Notes under the pieces: generated by a model
The model's database searches: none
Told to the model about the DNA's origin: nothing
Seen by the model: only the letters and a program-made list of their open reading frames with translations
Shown: positions 16,728 through 26,679 of the stretch, one piece after another
How positions within the stretch are numbered: the stretch's first letter is position 1
How the letters are laid out: each line of letters starts with the position of its first letter
Program-made: the position numbers and the translations under genes
Assembly: GCA_036510675.1 (NCBI GenBank)
Contig: DATCDN010000138.1
Span: 148,539-212,538 of the forward strand
Source: JAATGI01 sp036510675
GTDB lineage: Bacteria > Pseudomonadota > Alphaproteobacteria > ATCC43930 > CGMCC-115725
DNA length: 64,000 nt
Direction of reading: 5' to 3'

Positions 16728-19067
16728 ATGGATGACAGCAACGCACTCGCCTTGATGAAATTCGGCATCGGCCAGCCGGTGTCGCGCACCGAAGACCCGA
16801 AATTATTGAAGGGCGAAGGCCGCTATACCGACGATTTGAATTTCCCCGGCCAGGTCTATGCGGTGATGGTGCGCAGCCCCTATGCGCACGGCATCATCAA
16901 GAGCCTCGACACCGCCGCGGCGAAGACGATGCCCGGCGTGCTGGGCGTTTATATCTGGGACGATCTGGCCAAGGCCGGCATCGGCATGACCAAGGCGCCG
17001 ACCATGATCCCCAATCGCGACGGCTCGCCGGTCAAGCTGAAGCCGCGCCCCGCCCTCGCGTCGGGCAAGGTGCGTTACGCCGGCGAGGCGGTCGCCTGCG
17101 TCGTCGCCGCCACCATCGCGCAAGCCAAGGACGCGGTCGAAACTGTGGTCCTCGATATCGAGCAACTACCCGCCGTCACCGGCATCGCGGAGGCGATCGC
17201 GCCCGGCGCGCCGCTGGTGCATGACGAGGCGCCGGGGAATATCGCGCTCGATTTTCATTACGGCGACACGGAGGCGGTGAACGCCGCCTTTGCCAGGGCC
17301 GCCCATGTCACCACGCTGATGCCGAAGAGCCAGCGCATCGTCGTCAACCCGATGGAGCCGCGCGCCGCCATCGCCGAGTTCAGGGATGGCCGCTACATCC
17401 TCAATGTCTGCTCGCAAGGCGTGTTCGGCCTGCGCCAGAGTCTCGCCGGCGACATCCTCCAAGTGCCGCCTAAGCAGGTGCAGGTGCTGACCGGCAATGT
17501 CGGCGGCTCGTTCGGCATGAAGATCATCGCCTATCCCGAATACATCGCCGCGATCCACGCCGCGAAGCAACTGGGCCGGCCAGTGAAGTGGACCGACGAT
17601 CGCAGCGGCGCCTTCGTCTCCGACAATCACGGCCGCGATCATGAGGTGACGGCAGAACTCGCCCTCGACCGGGAGGGTAATTTTCTCGCCGTGCGCCTCA
17701 GCGGCCACGGCAATTACGGCGCCTTTCTCGGCCTGCCGCTGCAGGTCACCACCAACGCGGTGAAGAATGTCATCGGCGTCTATCGCACGCCGCTGGTCGA
17801 GGTCTCGACCAAATGCGTCCTGACCAACGCGACGCCGGTCGGCGCCTATCGCGGCGCCGGGCGGCCCGAGGGCAATTATTATATGGAGCGGCTGGTGACG
17901 CTGGCCGCGCTGGAAATGGGCATCGACCCGCTCGCGCTGCGCCGTCGCAATCACATCCAGCCGTCGCAGATTCCCTATAAGACACCGTCGAATCTTATCT
18001 ATGACAGCGGCGATTATCCGGCGCTGCTGACGGAAGGCATCGACGCCGCCGACTGGAACGGTTTCGCCGCGCGCCGCGCCGACAGCGAGAAGCGCGGCAA
18101 GCTGCGCGGCCGCGGCATCGGTCACTATCTCGAAGTGACGGCACCACCGGGCAAGGAAATGGGCGGCATCCGGTTCGAGACCAATGGCGACGTCACGATC
18201 ATCACCGGCACGCTCGATTACGGCCAGGGCCACGCCGCGCCCTTCGCGCAGGTGCTGGTCGAAAAGCTCGGCATTCCCTTCCACCGCATCCGGCTGCTGC
18301 AGGGCGACAGCGACGAGTTGCTGTTCGGCGGCGGCACCGGCGGCTCGCGCTCGATCATGTCGAGCGGCACCGCCATCGTGCAGGCCAGCGACCAGGTGAT
18401 CGACAAGGGCAAGCAGCTCGCCGGCCATTTCCTCGAGGCGGCGGTCGCCGATATCGAATTCGCGGGCGGGCGCTTCACCATCGCCGGTACCGATCGTGCC
18501 ATCGGCATCATGGAACTGAACGAGCGCCTGCGCGCCGCATCGACCCTGCCGGAGGGCCTGCCGAGCTCGCTCGATGTCTCGCTGGTGGCGGACACGCCGC
18601 CTTCGGCCTTCCCCAATGGCTGTCACGTCTGCGAGGTCGAGATCGACCCCGAGACCGGGGTGGTGCAGATCGCGCGCTATCACATGGTCGATGATTTCGG
18701 CGTCATCGTGAATCCGCTGATGGTCGAGGGCCAGGTCCATGGCGGCGTCGTCCAGGGTATCGGCCAAGCGCTGATGGAGATGACGCGCTATGACAGCGCG
18801 GGTCAGCTCCTGACCGGCTCGTTCATGGATTACGCCATGCCCCGCGCAGGCGACGTGCCGAGCTTCTCCTTCCACAGCCATCCGGTGCCGGCCAACAGCA
18901 ATATCCTCGGCGTCAAGGGATGCGGCGAGGCTGGCTGTTCGGGCTCGCTGCCCGCGGTGATGAACGCGGTGGTCGATGCGCTGTCGGTCTTTGGGATCAG
19001 GCATATCGACATGCCCGCCTCCCCGCATCGGGTCTGGCAGGCGATCCGGGACGCACGACGCGCCTGA
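16728..19067 (+). CDS. CoxL/XdhB-like molybdopterin-binding large subunit (form II), stand-alone copy 2
   Basis: A 779-residue paralogue of the protein at 12482, recognisably homologous over its full length (FGIGQPVSRTEDPKLLKGEG versus FGIGQPIRRVEDKRFLTGHG). It has the hammerhead domain, NVGGSFGMKI, the form II loop AYRGAGRPEG (about residue 371) and the catalytic Glu in KGCGEAGCSG (about 731). As with copy 1, no small Fe-S or medium FAD subunit is encoded nearby, so electron transfer must use subunits from elsewhere. The substrate is unknown; such form II enzymes oxidise aldehydes or N-heterocycles rather than CO. Confidence 0.9.
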   Translation: MDDSNALALMKFGIGQPVSRTEDPKLLKGEGRYTDDLNFPGQVYAVMVRSPYAHGIIKSLDTAAAKTMPGVLGVYIWDDLAKAGIGMTKAPTMIPNRDGSPVKLKPRPALASGKVRYAGEAVACVVAATIAQAKDAVETVVLDIEQLPAVTGIAEAIAPGAPLVHDEAPGNIALDFHYGDTEAVNAAFARAAHVTTLMPKSQRIVVNPMEPRAAIAEFRDGRYILNVCSQGVFGLRQSLAGDILQVPPKQVQVLTGNVGGSFGMKIIAYPEYIAAIHAAKQLGRPVKWTDDRSGAFVSDNHGRDHEVTAELALDREGNFLAVRLSGHGNYGAFLGLPLQVTTNAVKNVIGVYRTPLVEVSTKCVLTNATPVGAYRGAGRPEGNYYMERLVTLAALEMGIDPLALRRRNHIQPSQIPYKTPSNLIYDSGDYPALLTEGIDAADWNGFAARRADSEKRGKLRGRGIGHYLEVTAPPGKEMGGIRFETNGDVTIITGTLDYGQGHAAPFAQVLVEKLGIPFHRIRLLQGDSDELLFGGGTGGSRSIMSSGTAIVQASDQVIDKGKQLAGHFLEAAVADIEFAGGRFTIAGTDRAIGIMELNERLRAASTLPEGLPSSLDVSLVADTPPSAFPNGCHVCEVEIDPETGVVQIARYHMVDDFGVIVNPLMVEGQVHGGVVQGIGQALMEMTRYDSAGQLLTGSFMDYAMPRAGDVPSFSFHSHPVPANSNILGVKGCGEAGCSGSLPAVMNAVVDALSVFGIRHIDMPASPHRVWQAIRDARRA

Positions 19068-19075
19068 CGGCCTCG

Positions 19076-19501
19076 CTAGGAAATCACGCGCAGCGACCGC
19101 ACGCGGGAAAAGTCGCGATCATGGGTCACGAGGGCGGCCGCATTGATTGCCAAAGCACTCGCAACTTGAAGCGCATCGGGGAGCTTCAGCCGCAGCGAGG
19201 CGCGCAATCGCGCCGCACTTTCGGCGATGTCGATGGTGAGGTTGACGAATTCCCAGGAAGCGATCGCTGCCCGGTAACGCTCCATCAGGGCTTCATCGCC
19301 GACTTGAAGTGGACCGGTCAGGACTTCGGTGATGGTTATCGGCGTGACGGCAAACCGAAGGCGGCCCTCGCGCTGCGCCACGAAGAATGGCCGGAACCGC
19401 GGCGCGAAATTGGGATGCTTCTCAAAGATATAAATAATCGGCGCGGAATCCAACAGAAGGAGCGCGTCCTCCGGCAAATCATCGGGACCTAGCGGTCCCA
19501 T
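19076..19501 (-). CDS. PIN-domain toxin (VapC-like ribonuclease)
   Basis: A 141-residue PIN nuclease. The acidic metal-binding quartet is present: Asp18 (LLLLDSAPIIYIFE), Glu59 (TITEVL), Asp109 (KLPDALQVASALA) and Asp128/Asp130 (THDRDF). The first dozen residues are an extension relative to typical VapC. It is encoded directly after, and overlapping by 13 bases with, a Phd/YefM-type antitoxin, the usual order for such toxin-antitoxin modules. It would cleave RNA when released from the antitoxin. The 3' end is 8 bases from the convergent end of the molybdoenzyme gene. Confidence 0.9.
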   Translation of the reverse strand: MGPLGPDDLPEDALLLLDSAPIIYIFEKHPNFAPRFRPFFVAQREGRLRFAVTPITITEVLTGPLQVGDEALMERYRAAIASWEFVNLTIDIAESAARLRASLRLKLPDALQVASALAINAAALVTHDRDFSRVRSLRVIS

Positions 19502-19740
19502 TCGTCGCGCATTTTGCGAATCGTCTCCGTGCTATCGTCGCCCCACAAGCCTCGACCCGACCCCTCAAGATCCAGGATCGAAAGCTGACGTGCCGACCGT
19601 ACATAATCCTTCATCGGCACGAGCGCCGCCACTGGCTTGCCATGCCGGGTAATGACCGTCGATTGGCCTTTCTCGGCGGCATCGAGCAGGTCGGGAAGCT
19701 GGTTGCGCGCTTCCTCCGCGCCCTTACGCAGGGTGTCCAT
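19489..19740 (-). CDS. Phd/YefM-family antitoxin
   Basis: An 83-residue antitoxin. Residues 5-55 (AEEARNQLPDLLDAAEKGQS...ITRHGKPVAALVPMKDY) are the Phd/YefM DNA-binding fold, and the acidic/Trp-rich C-terminus (LWGDDSTETIRKMRDEWDR) is the likely toxin-neutralising part. I chose the ATG at 19740: upstream of it the frame remains open but has no family similarity and runs into the divergent oxidoreductase. No clear Shine-Dalgarno is seen. The promoter side carries paired TGTAC-core palindromes (19748-19766), matching the operator style known for YefM. Confidence 0.88.
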   Translation of the reverse strand: MDTLRKGAEEARNQLPDLLDAAEKGQSTVITRHGKPVAALVPMKDYVRSARQLSILDLEGSGRGLWGDDSTETIRKMRDEWDR

Positions 19741-19747
19741 GATGGGA

Positions 19748-19766
19748 CTGTACAGCACCGTACAGG
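19748..19766 (-). promoter_or_regulatory. Candidate autoregulatory operator of the antitoxin-toxin pair (TGTACA palindromes)
   Basis: The perfect palindrome CTGTACAG (19748-19755) is followed by a second, imperfect core CGTACAG (19759-19765), with centres ten bases apart. This begins eight bases upstream of the antitoxin ATG. The YefM-YoeB operator of E. coli is known to consist of adjacent long and short palindromes with TGTACA cores about one helical turn apart; the arrangement here is the same. The function is inferred. Confidence 0.55.
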
Positions 19767-19893
19767 TTGCGTCAAATCCGGGCCACGACAAGCCCTCGTC
19801 CGACGCGCCGGAACCATGGAATGCGCGCTTGAAGCGGGCGTGAAAGCCCCGTAACGTCCGCGCCGCAACGATAATATATTTAGTGGAGCGCCC

Positions 19894-20985
19894 ATGAAGG
19901 CCGCCTTGTTCTCTCCCGTCGCCTATCAGGGCACCGCGTCCCCCGGCTGGCCCGTCCCCGCCGATGTCTATTCCCAGGAAGCGGCCGCCCATTCCTTTAG
20001 CAGCGCGATCGAGCGGTTCCGCCTCGCCGACGAGATCGGCTTCGACTGGGTGACGGTGGCCGAGCATCATTTCTCGCCGTTTTCGCTGACGCCCAATCCG
20101 ATGCTGTTGGCCGGCGCGCTGACCCAGGTGGTGAAGCGGGCCAAGATCGCGGTGCTGGGCCCGACCCTGCCGATGCTCAACCCGGTGCGCGTCGCCGAGG
20201 AATTCGCGATGCTCGACACCATCACCGGCGGCCGGGTGATCGCGGGCCTGATGCGCGGCACGCCCAACGAATATGTCACCTACAACATCAATCCCGAGGA
20301 ATCGCGCGCGCGGTTTCAGGAGGCGCTGCAATTGCTGCGCATGGCGTGGACCGAGCCGCAGCCCTTCGGCTGGCAGGGGCGGCACTATGAATTCCGCGCC
20401 ATCTCGGTGTGGCCGCGCCCGGTACAGAAACCGCATCCGCCGATCTATATGTCGGGCTCCAGTCCGGAATCGGGCGAGTTCGCGGCCAAGAACCAGGTCG
20501 GCCTCGGCTTCGCGGTGACGACGATTCCGCTGGCGACCAAGGCCGCCGCATATTACCGCGAACAAGCCAATATCGCGGGATGGACGCCGACGCCGAACGA
20601 CATCATCTATCGCTGCGGCATCCATGTCGCCGATACCGACGATCAGGCGCAGGCGGACATGGCGAACTTGCCGGCGCAGCGGCGGTTTTCGATCTCCAAT
20701 CCCGCGCTCGAGCAGGCGGTGGCCGGCACCTCCTATTACGGCCGCGATTTCGAGGCGCAGCGCGGCCGCGTCGGCCGACCGGGCGCGATCAAGGACGCGG
20801 TCGAGAACGGGCAGATTCTGCTCGGTTCGCCCGCGACGGTGATGACGCAGATCGGCCGCATCCGCGACGAGATCGGCGCCGGCATTCTCGACCTGATCTT
20901 CATGCATCCGACCGATGACAAGGCACGCCACGCCATCGAACTGTTCGGCGCCAAGGTGCTGCCGCGCCTCCACGAAATGGAATAA
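19894..20985 (+). CDS. LLM-class flavin-dependent oxidoreductase (luciferase-like)
   Basis: A 363-residue member of the bacterial luciferase-like monooxygenase superfamily (TIM barrel using FMN or F420). Diagnostic stretches are SAIERFRLADEIGFDWVTVAEHHF near the N-terminus, PMLNPVRVAEEFAMLDTITGGRVIAGL in the middle and KPHPPIYMSGSSPESGEFAA before the C-terminal helices. The start at 19894 is preceded by TGGAGCG. It is five bases upstream of an alpha/beta hydrolase, suggesting a two-gene catabolic operon, for example oxidation followed by hydrolysis, but the substrate is unknown. Confidence 0.88.
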   Translation: MKAALFSPVAYQGTASPGWPVPADVYSQEAAAHSFSSAIERFRLADEIGFDWVTVAEHHFSPFSLTPNPMLLAGALTQVVKRAKIAVLGPTLPMLNPVRVAEEFAMLDTITGGRVIAGLMRGTPNEYVTYNINPEESRARFQEALQLLRMAWTEPQPFGWQGRHYEFRAISVWPRPVQKPHPPIYMSGSSPESGEFAAKNQVGLGFAVTTIPLATKAAAYYREQANIAGWTPTPNDIIYRCGIHVADTDDQAQADMANLPAQRRFSISNPALEQAVAGTSYYGRDFEAQRGRVGRPGAIKDAVENGQILLGSPATVMTQIGRIRDEIGAGILDLIFMHPTDDKARHAIELFGAKVLPRLHEME

Positions 20986-20990
20986 GTGAC

Positions 20991-21773
20991 ATGAGTTTTC
21001 AGGAGCATTACGTCGAGGCGGACGGATTTCGCATCCGCTATCTCGAAGCCGGCCAGGGCGAGCCTTTGGTGTTTTTCCATGGCGGAGGCGGCGTTCATCT
21101 TTCCAAGATGCACGACATGCTCGCCGCGAAGCGCCGCATCATCGCGTTCGAAGTGCCGGGCTTCGGCGACTCACCGGTCAACACCCGCACCCAATCGATG
21201 GCGGAGCTGGCCACGACCATGGGCGCGGCCGTCGCCGCGCTCGGCATCGACAAGTTCGCGGTGATGGGCATTTCCTTCGGCGGCAAGCTGGCGCTGTGGA
21301 CCACGATCCTGCATCCGGAGAAAATCACGGCGGCGGTGCTGATCGCGCCGGCGGCCATTCGTCCCGAGAATGCGGTGCCGCCGAGTTCGCCAGCGGAAAT
21401 GCGCGCCATCATGTACGCCCATCCCGAGCGCATCCCCGCCGGGCCGCCGCCGAATCCCGAGGCGATGAAGAAAAACATGGGCTTCGCCATGCGCATCATC
21501 GGCCCCGGACGCGACACCGAGATGGAGGCGCGGATGGCTGATACCAAGGTGCCGGTGCTGGTGCTGATGGGCACCGCCGACCGGCTGATTCCGCCGGCGA
21601 TGGGCCGGCACTATCGCGAGAAGCTGCCCGATTGCCATGTCGTGATGGTCTATGACGCCGCCCATGCGGTCGACACCGACCGGCCCGAAGCCTGCTTCGC
21701 GGTAGTCGATGATTTCCTGATGCGTCAGGGTAAATTCGTCGTCAGCAACGAGAACGGCGTCATTTTTCCTTAA
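20991..21773 (+). CDS. Alpha/beta-fold hydrolase
   Basis: A 260-residue hydrolase. The oxyanion-hole region FFHGGGGVH (about residues 28-36), the nucleophile elbow GISFGG with Ser95, the acid in LMGTADRLIPP and the catalytic His in YDAAHAVDTDRP are all visible. The fold resembles C-C bond (meta-cleavage product) hydrolases and haloperoxidase-like esterases. It starts five bases after the luciferase-like gene and is almost certainly co-transcribed with it. The C-terminal segment MRQGKFVVSNENGVIFP is a short tail. The substrate is unknown. Confidence 0.88.
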   Translation: MSFQEHYVEADGFRIRYLEAGQGEPLVFFHGGGGVHLSKMHDMLAAKRRIIAFEVPGFGDSPVNTRTQSMAELATTMGAAVAALGIDKFAVMGISFGGKLALWTTILHPEKITAAVLIAPAAIRPENAVPPSSPAEMRAIMYAHPERIPAGPPPNPEAMKKNMGFAMRIIGPGRDTEMEARMADTKVPVLVLMGTADRLIPPAMGRHYREKLPDCHVVMVYDAAHAVDTDRPEACFAVVDDFLMRQGKFVVSNENGVIFP

Positions 21774-22046
21774 GCGCCGCCCGGCAAAGCTCCCATGCGT
21801 GCTTCGAGACGCGCGCGGCGCGCGCTCCTCGGCATGAGGAGCTTGGGAAAACGGCAGTAAGAAAAACCCTCATCCCGAGGAGCGGTCCGTGGTTCGACTG
21901 CTCGTCGAGCATATAGTTCGCGGCGACGTCGGCGGCGGCTTCGGGCGCGCGATCTTGGTCGCGGCGGGAATTATCCGCGCCTCGTTCCGCAGCCCGTCGC
22001 GCGGCCCGACCTCAACCAGGCGCACATACCGGGGCAACGCCGCCAT
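21774..22046. repeat. Intergenic region carrying a dispersed palindromic element (type A)
   Basis: The region between convergent genes contains GCGTGCTTCGAGACG, a GCGC-rich stem-loop and CTCCTCGGCATGAGGA (21797-21840). The inverted, nearly identical arrangement recurs at 29450-29494 with a different stem sequence. A second similar stretch with CCTCATCCCGAGGAGC (about 21869-21884) follows. These look like the REP/BIME-type intergenic palindromes common in alphaproteobacteria. No gene is seen here. Confidence 0.7.
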
Positions 22047-23948
22047 TCAACCCGCCGCCGGGGTGAAGCCGATCAGCACGGCGCCTTCATCGACCAGTTC
22101 GCCCACCGCATAATTGATGGCATCGACAATGCCGTCGGCCGGGGCGGCGATGGTGTGCTCCATCTTCATCGCTTCCAAGATAAGGATCGGCTGGCCGCGT
22201 TTCACCGTCTCCCCCGAGCGCGCCAGCACCTGCACGATCTTGCCCGGCATCGGCGCGGTAAGCCGCCCGCCCGCCGCCGCGACATCCGCGCGGTCGGCCC
22301 AGGGATCGACATAGTCGAGCTGCCACGAGCCGTTGCCGTCGATGACGGTGAAGCGGCTGCCGATTCTCACGACGTCAATTTCGTCCGCCACTCGCGGCAT
22401 GGCGATGTCGCCGTCGCGGATCGAGACAACCCGCTCGCCGTCGCCCTCTCGCCAGCCGATTTCCCGCGCGACCGGACCGTCCAGCCGCCAGCCGTCGCGC
22501 ATCGCCCAGGGCGAGTGCGGGTCGCCGCTGGCCGCCGGCTTCTCGTCGGCGATCAGGGCGCGGCTCGCCGCGAGATAGGCAGCTTCCGGCGCGGCGGGCG
22601 CGGCCAGCGCGATGCGATGGCGCGGGATGAAGCCGGTATCGACGGCGCCGTCGATGAAATCGGGCTGACGCGTCAGCCGCAACAGGAAATCGCGATTGGT
22701 GGTCACGCCGGCGATCCGGTATTGCGACAATCCGTCGGCGAGGCGATGGATCGCGGCCGCGCGATCCGCGCCCCAGGCCACCAGCTTGGCGATCATCGGG
22801 TCATAGAACGGCGTCACCCGATCGCCTTCGCGCACCCCCGTTTCGATGCGCAGATCGGGCGCGGGTGGCGGCGCGCGCAATCGCACCAGTGTTCCGGTGG
22901 CGGGCAGGAAGTCGCGCTCGGGATCCTCGGCGTAGACGCGCGCCTCGACGGCATGGCCCCGCGCGGTGATTTGGTCCTGTTCCAGCGGCAGCGCCTCGCC
23001 CGCCGCCACGCGCAATTGCCACTCGACCAGATCGAGGCCGGTGATCATCTCCGTCACCGGATGCTCGACCTGGAGGCGCGTGTTCATTTCCATGAAATAG
23101 AAATCGGTGCCCTCGACGATGAACTCGATGGTGCCGGCATTGACATAGCGCACCGCGCGCGCGGCGGTCACGGCGGCCTCGTGCAGCGCGCGCCGCATGC
23201 TGGGGTCGAGGGCGAACGCGGGCGCCTCCTCGATCACCTTTTGATGGCGACGCTGCACCGAACAATCGCGCTCGTGCAGGTGGACGACATTATTGAAGCG
23301 GTCGCCGAACACCTGCACCTCGATATGGCGCGGCCGCTCCAGATATTTTTCGATCAGCACCCGGTCGTCGCCGAACGCCGACAGCGCTTCGCGTTGGGCG
23401 CCCGCCAGCGCGGCCGCGAGTTCGCCCGGCCGCTCGACCACCCGCATGCCCTTGCCGCCGCCGCCGGCCCAGGCCTTGATCAGCACCGGATAGCCGATCT
23501 GTCGTGCCGCATCGGCGAGGCGCTCGGGATGCTGATCGTCGCCATGATAGCCGGGCACCACCGGCACCCCGGCGAGTTCCATCAATTGCTTGGCCGCCGC
23601 CTTCGAGCCCATGGCCCGGATCGCGTCCGCCGAGGGACCGACAAAGACCAGCCCGGCTGTCGCGACCGCCGCCGCGAAATCGGCATTCTCGGCCAGGAAG
23701 CCATAGCCGGGATGGACCGCCCGCGCGCCCATCTGGCGTGCCGCGTCGATGATCGCCGCGCCATTGAGATAGGAGTCGCGCGGTGCCGCCGGGCCGATGC
23801 GAACCGCCTCGTCGGCGTCGCGCACATGCAACGCGTCGGCATCGGCATCGGAATAGACCGCGACCGTGGCGATGCCCATTCGGCGCGCTGTGCGGATCAC
23901 CCGACACGCGATCTCGCCGCGATTGGCGATCAGCAGTTTTTGGAACAT
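22047..23948 (-). CDS. mccA: Methylcrotonyl-CoA carboxylase alpha subunit (biotin carboxylase plus biotin carrier)
   Basis: A 633-residue fused biotin carboxylase/BCCP protein. The N-terminus FQKLLIANRGEIACRVIRTA starts the biotin carboxylase domain; the ATP-grasp glycine loop KAWAGGGGKGMRVV and EMNTRLQVEHPVTEMITG follow. The biotin-accepting Lys is in ILEAMKMEH near residue 594. Together with the beta subunit at 24909 it carboxylates 3-methylcrotonyl-CoA in leucine degradation; the neighbours (hydratase, beta subunit, isovaleryl-CoA dehydrogenase) favour this over propionyl- or acetyl-CoA carboxylase. A dispersed repeat of about 175 bases separates it from the hydratase gene upstream. Confidence 0.93.
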   Translation of the reverse strand: MFQKLLIANRGEIACRVIRTARRMGIATVAVYSDADADALHVRDADEAVRIGPAAPRDSYLNGAAIIDAARQMGARAVHPGYGFLAENADFAAAVATAGLVFVGPSADAIRAMGSKAAAKQLMELAGVPVVPGYHGDDQHPERLADAARQIGYPVLIKAWAGGGGKGMRVVERPGELAAALAGAQREALSAFGDDRVLIEKYLERPRHIEVQVFGDRFNNVVHLHERDCSVQRRHQKVIEEAPAFALDPSMRRALHEAAVTAARAVRYVNAGTIEFIVEGTDFYFMEMNTRLQVEHPVTEMITGLDLVEWQLRVAAGEALPLEQDQITARGHAVEARVYAEDPERDFLPATGTLVRLRAPPPAPDLRIETGVREGDRVTPFYDPMIAKLVAWGADRAAAIHRLADGLSQYRIAGVTTNRDFLLRLTRQPDFIDGAVDTGFIPRHRIALAAPAAPEAAYLAASRALIADEKPAASGDPHSPWAMRDGWRLDGPVAREIGWREGDGERVVSIRDGDIAMPRVADEIDVVRIGSRFTVIDGNGSWQLDYVDPWADRADVAAAGGRLTAPMPGKIVQVLARSGETVKRGQPILILEAMKMEHTIAAPADGIVDAINYAVGELVDEGAVLIGFTPAAG

Positions 23949-24123
23949 GCGATCATGTTGGAAATTCGTTCGTGCGTCCCTCGACTGCTCGCGCCGCTGA
24001 CGCGGCGCTCCGCGCTCGGGATGAGGATTTTTCTTCGTGCCATCAAAATTTCACCTCATCCTGAGCACGCAGCCCCGATGAAATCGGGGCGAGTAGTCGA
24101 AGAACGCAATTGTTCCGGCAGCG
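23949..24123. repeat. Dispersed palindromic element (type B) between mccA and the hydratase gene
   Basis: From 23971 the sequence reads CGTGCGTCCCTCGAC, a GC stem-loop, CGCTCGGGATGAGGA and then a tail ending GTGCCATCAAAAT (to 24050). The same beginning and the same GTGCCATCAAAAAT ending recur at 61525-61593. A second palindromic part, with CCTCATCCTGAGCACGC and GCCCCGATGAAATCGGGGC, extends to about 24110. It lies inside the putative operon, so stem-loops may affect relative expression. Confidence 0.7.
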
Positions 24124-24906
24124 CTATGGCCGCCACGCGGGCTTGCGCTTCTCCAGGAAGGCCGTCGTCCCTTCGCGCCCCTCGGCGCCGGCGCGCGCAT
24201 CGGCGCTGGCCTTGGAGGTATCGCGCAAGACCTCATCATCGACATCGCGATTGGCGAGATCGATGGCGAGCCGCTTCGACACCGCCTGCGCCCGCGCGCC
24301 GCCCTCGAGCAGCATCGCGACGAATTTCTCCACCAGCGTATCGAGCTCGGCGCGCGGCACGATCTCGTGGATCAGGCCGATGCGCCGCGCCTCGTCCGCC
24401 GCGATGCGCTCGGCGGTCTGGAACAAGCGGCGCGACGCGCGCGATCCGATGGCCGCGACGAGATAGGGGCCGATGGTGCCCGGCACCAGACCGAAACGCA
24501 CTTCGCTGACGGCGAATACCGCCTCGGTCGCGGCGATGGCGATGTCGCAGCACGCGATCAACCCGACGCCGCCGGCGAACGCCGCGCCATTGACGCGCGC
24601 GACGGTGGGCTTCGGAAATTCGTTCAGCCGCCGCAGCATCGTGGCGAGGCCCATCGCGTCCGCCAAATTCTCGGCCGCGCTGAAACCGCCCATGCGGCGC
24701 ATCCAGTTCAAATCGGCGCCGGCGGAAAAATTCGCGCCCGCGCCGGTCAGCACCAGCACGCGCACCGCGGGGTCCGGCGCGAGCCGCGCCAGCGCTTCGG
24801 TCAATTCGGCGATCAGCCCGTCGTCGAACGCGTTATGAACCTCGGGCCGGTTGAGCGTCAGCGTCGCGACGCCGCGCGCATCAATTGCGATGGTGAGTTT
24901 GCTCAT
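24124..24906 (-). CDS. liuC: Methylglutaconyl-CoA hydratase (enoyl-CoA hydratase/isomerase family)
   Basis: A 260-residue crotonase-fold enzyme. The segment NFSAGADLNWMRRM is typical of AUH/LiuC-type methylglutaconyl-CoA hydratases, and GAAFAGGVGLIACCDIAIA plus the oxyanion loop are standard for the family. FGLVPGTIGPYLVAAIG contains the region where the catalytic acid of the family lies. It hydrates 3-methylglutaconyl-CoA to HMG-CoA. I chose the ATG at 24906, because it is two bases after the stop of the carboxyltransferase gene and right before the conserved start of the fold; translational coupling is likely. Confidence 0.9.
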   Translation of the reverse strand: MSKLTIAIDARGVATLTLNRPEVHNAFDDGLIAELTEALARLAPDPAVRVLVLTGAGANFSAGADLNWMRRMGGFSAAENLADAMGLATMLRRLNEFPKPTVARVNGAAFAGGVGLIACCDIAIAATEAVFAVSEVRFGLVPGTIGPYLVAAIGSRASRRLFQTAERIAADEARRIGLIHEIVPRAELDTLVEKFVAMLLEGGARAQAVSKRLAIDLANRDVDDEVLRDTSKASADARAGAEGREGTTAFLEKRKPAWRP

Positions 24907-24908
24907 TG

Positions 24909-26516
<1,608 letters not shown>

Positions 26517-26537
26517 TACCGGCAACCCAATTTCTCC

Positions 26538-26658
26538 CTCTCCCCCGAACGGGGGAGAGGGTCGGGGTGAGGGGCCCGCTCCGAGCCAGCCCACCTCACC
26601 CTCCCATCGCTTCGCGATGGGCCCCTCCCTCTCCCCCCAAGGGGCGGAGAGGGGGATT
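26538..26658. repeat. Dispersed repeat (type C), CTCTCCCC palindromes
   Basis: Between mccB and the acyl-CoA synthetase gene lie paired palindromes: CCCTCTCCCCCGAACGGGGG and, in 26591-26658, CACCTCACCCTCCCATCGC, TTCGCGATGGGCCCCTCC and CTCTCCCCCCAAGGGGCGG. The latter part is nearly identical, inverted, at 61143-61205. This is a common type of intergenic repeat in alphaproteobacterial genomes and explains the artificially long upstream extension of the mccB frame. Confidence 0.75.
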
Positions 26659-26679
26659 GACGTAGCGGCGGTGTCATCA

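Noticed and set aside
17166..19028. 620-codon minus-strand frame opposite the second CoxL-like gene
   Set aside because: Shadow frame; composition dominated by Asp, Arg, His, Gln.
12482..19067. Aerobic CO dehydrogenase (coxL)
   Set aside because: The active-site loop is AYRGAGR/PYRGAGR (form II), not AYXCSFR, and coxS and coxM are absent.
22155..24509. 784-codon open frame on the plus strand over mccA and the hydratase
   Set aside because: Shadow of minus-strand genes with strong domain evidence; it also runs through the dispersed repeat.
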